Source: JBKJZO01 sp046715235
Lineage (GTDB): Bacteria > Actinomycetota > Actinomycetes > BP-191
Length of the DNA: 6,403 nucleotides
Direction of reading: 5' to 3'
Assembly (NCBI GenBank): GCA_046715235.1
Contig: JBKJZO010000032.1
Coordinates: forward strand, 1 to 6,403
The notes under the pieces were generated by a model that made no database searches, was not told the origin of the DNA, and was given only the letters and a program-made list of their open reading frames with translations. Numbering within the stretch: the stretch's first letter is position 1; every line of letters begins with the position of its first letter. Below are positions 5,349 to 6,403 of this stretch, piece after piece. The position numbers and the translations under genes were made by a program.

Positions 5349-6403
5349 GGGCGCGGTGGTGCGCCGTCTCCGCGCTGGCCGTGGCAGTGCTATCGGTGCC
5401 GTTGCTGGCCGCGACTGCCCACGCGCACCCGCTCGGCAATTTCACCGTCAACCGCTTCACCGGCGTCACGGTCCGTGCTGACAGCATCGCGGTCGACGTC
5501 GTCGTCGACTCCGCGGAGATTCCGGCGTACCAGCGCCGCGCGGACATCGACCGTGACGGCAACAAGAGCATCGACCCCGGTGAGAAGGACCTCTTCAGCG
5601 CCGCGGAATGCTCACGCGAGATCACCCGCCTCCGACTCGACGTGGACGGCCGGCGTGCCGAGCTGACCGTGCGTTCCGCGGCGCTGGAGTTTCCACCCGG
5701 ACAGGCCGGCCTCGACACCATGCGACTGAGTTGTACGGCGGACTCGCCGGCCACGATCACGGCCGGCGGCGCGCAGATCGCAGTCGCCGATACCGCAGCG
5801 GATTCGAAGCTGGGTTGGCGCGAGATCGTCGCTGCCGGTGACGGCGCGACGCTGTCCGGCAGCAGCGTTCCGGCCACCAGCGTGAGCAGCCGGCTGACGG
5901 CGTACCCGGACGATCTGCTCGCCTCGCCGCTCGACGTGCGCAGCGCGACGATGACCGCGCGCCCAGGCGGCCCCCGGCTCGCATCGCCTGCCGTTTCCTC
6001 GCCGTCGACGCCGTCGACGCCGTTGGCCCGAGGGATCGACGGTGCCACTGCGGCGTTCAGCCGGTTCGTTGGCCGCCGCGAGCTGACACCGGTGGTCGTC
6101 GTCATCGCGTTCCTGCTCGCCCTCGGCTTGGGCGCGCTGCACGCGCTCGCCCCCGGTCACGGGAAGACCGTGATGGCCGCCTTCCTCGTCGGCGAGCGTG
6201 GCTCGCTGCGGCAGGCGTGGCTCATCGGCCTGACCGTGACGGTGACGCACACGGCCGGCGTACTGGTGCTCGGGATCGTGCTGACCGCGACCGATGTTGC
6301 CGCGCCAGAACGGGTCTTCGGGATGCTCGGACTCGCGAGTGGTCTGCTGCTGGCAGGGGTCGGAGCGCTGTTGCTCGTACGCGCCGTGCGCCAGCATCGG
6401 GCG
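5345..6403 (+). CDS. NicO-family nickel/cobalt transporter with extracytoplasmic N-terminal domain (3' end outside window)
   Basis: 353 residues are visible, with no stop before the window end. A signal peptide (1-27, ending ATAHA) would leave a mature protein beginning HPLGNF, the conserved opening of this transporter subgroup. Residues 28-240 form an extracytoplasmic domain with a DIDRDGNKSIDPGE acidic loop (67-80, EF-hand-like) and two cysteines, C89 and C130, that could form a disulfide. A Ser/Pro/Thr linker (218-226) leads to membrane helices at about 249-268, 290-312 and 325-346. The first helix ends in HALAPGHGKT (266-275), the metal-binding His signature of NicO/RcnA-like transporters, and the second carries THTAGV (301-306). 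The family moves Ni2+ or Co2+ across the membrane; uptake or efflux cannot be told from the sequence. It overlaps the TPR gene by 4 bases, so it belongs to the same operon. The last helices are expected just beyond the window. Confidence 0.88.
   Translation, partial: MRARWCAVSALAVAVLSVPLLAATAHAHPLGNFTVNRFTGVTVRADSIAVDVVVDSAEIPAYQRRADIDRDGNKSIDPGEKDLFSAAECSREITRLRLDVDGRRAELTVRSAALEFPPGQAGLDTMRLSCTADSPATITAGGAQIAVADTAADSKLGWREIVAAGDGATLSGSSVPATSVSSRLTAYPDDLLASPLDVRSATMTARPGGPRLASPAVSSPSTPSTPLARGIDGATAAFSRFVGRRELTPVVVVIAFLLALGLGALHALAPGHGKTVMAAFLVGERGSLRQAWLIGLTVTVTHTAGVLVLGIVLTATDVAAPERVFGMLGLASGLLLAGVGALLLVRAVRQHRA
6002..6023 (+). repeat. 9-bp tandem repeat in the NicO linker
   Basis: The unit ccgtcgacg is present twice in full (6002-6010, 6011-6019) and a third time in part. 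It encodes the SPSTPSTPL stretch between the outer domain and the first membrane helix, so its length may vary between strains without harming the protein. Confidence 0.7.

Noticed and set aside
5281..6105. Minus-strand open frame of 274 residues opposite the transporter gene
   Set aside because: Ser/Arg/Ala-rich shadow frame; the plus strand encodes a clear NicO protein.
1..6403. tRNA, rRNA or CRISPR features
   Set aside because: No cloverleaf-like or ribosomal sequence and no regularly spaced repeats were seen; nearly all of the window is protein coding.

Overview
The window is GC-rich throughout, with GTG starts, GC-biased third codon positions and actinobacterial protein families. It most likely comes from the chromosome of a high-GC actinomycete; genus or family cannot be fixed from the sequence alone. 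Five genes plus the tail of an insertion sequence fill nearly all of it.

Left edge (1-177): the last 54 codons of an IS630-family transposase and the terminal bases of the element. They end at a TA dinucleotide that also forms part of the stop codon of the next gene, which runs the opposite way. Minus strand (175-1125): an unfamiliar 316-residue protein with a beta-rich N-terminal half, a segment resembling the FMN-binding split barrel, and a basic, serine-containing tail. It is transcribed divergently from an inositol-monophosphatase-like phosphatase (about 1250-2278). The 124 bases between the two starts hold an AT-rich island that could serve both directions.

Right half (2423 to the window end): a tight three-gene operon. 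Gene 1 is a secreted DUF4331 protein with a signal peptide and a C-terminal membrane anchor. Gene 2 follows after 4 bases and is a membrane-anchored TPR protein. Gene 3 overlaps gene 2 by 4 bases (ATGA) and is a NicO-type nickel/cobalt transporter with an extracytoplasmic N-terminal domain; it is cut off by the window end. All three are predicted to sit at or outside the membrane, so a surface metal-handling or metal-acquisition system is a reasonable inference, but nothing in the window proves the substrate. The operon is preceded by an 8-bp inverted repeat just upstream of the first ribosome binding site. A 14-bp perfect GC hairpin lies at the junction of genes 1 and 2 and may be an attenuator, or may mean that the second gene starts further downstream.
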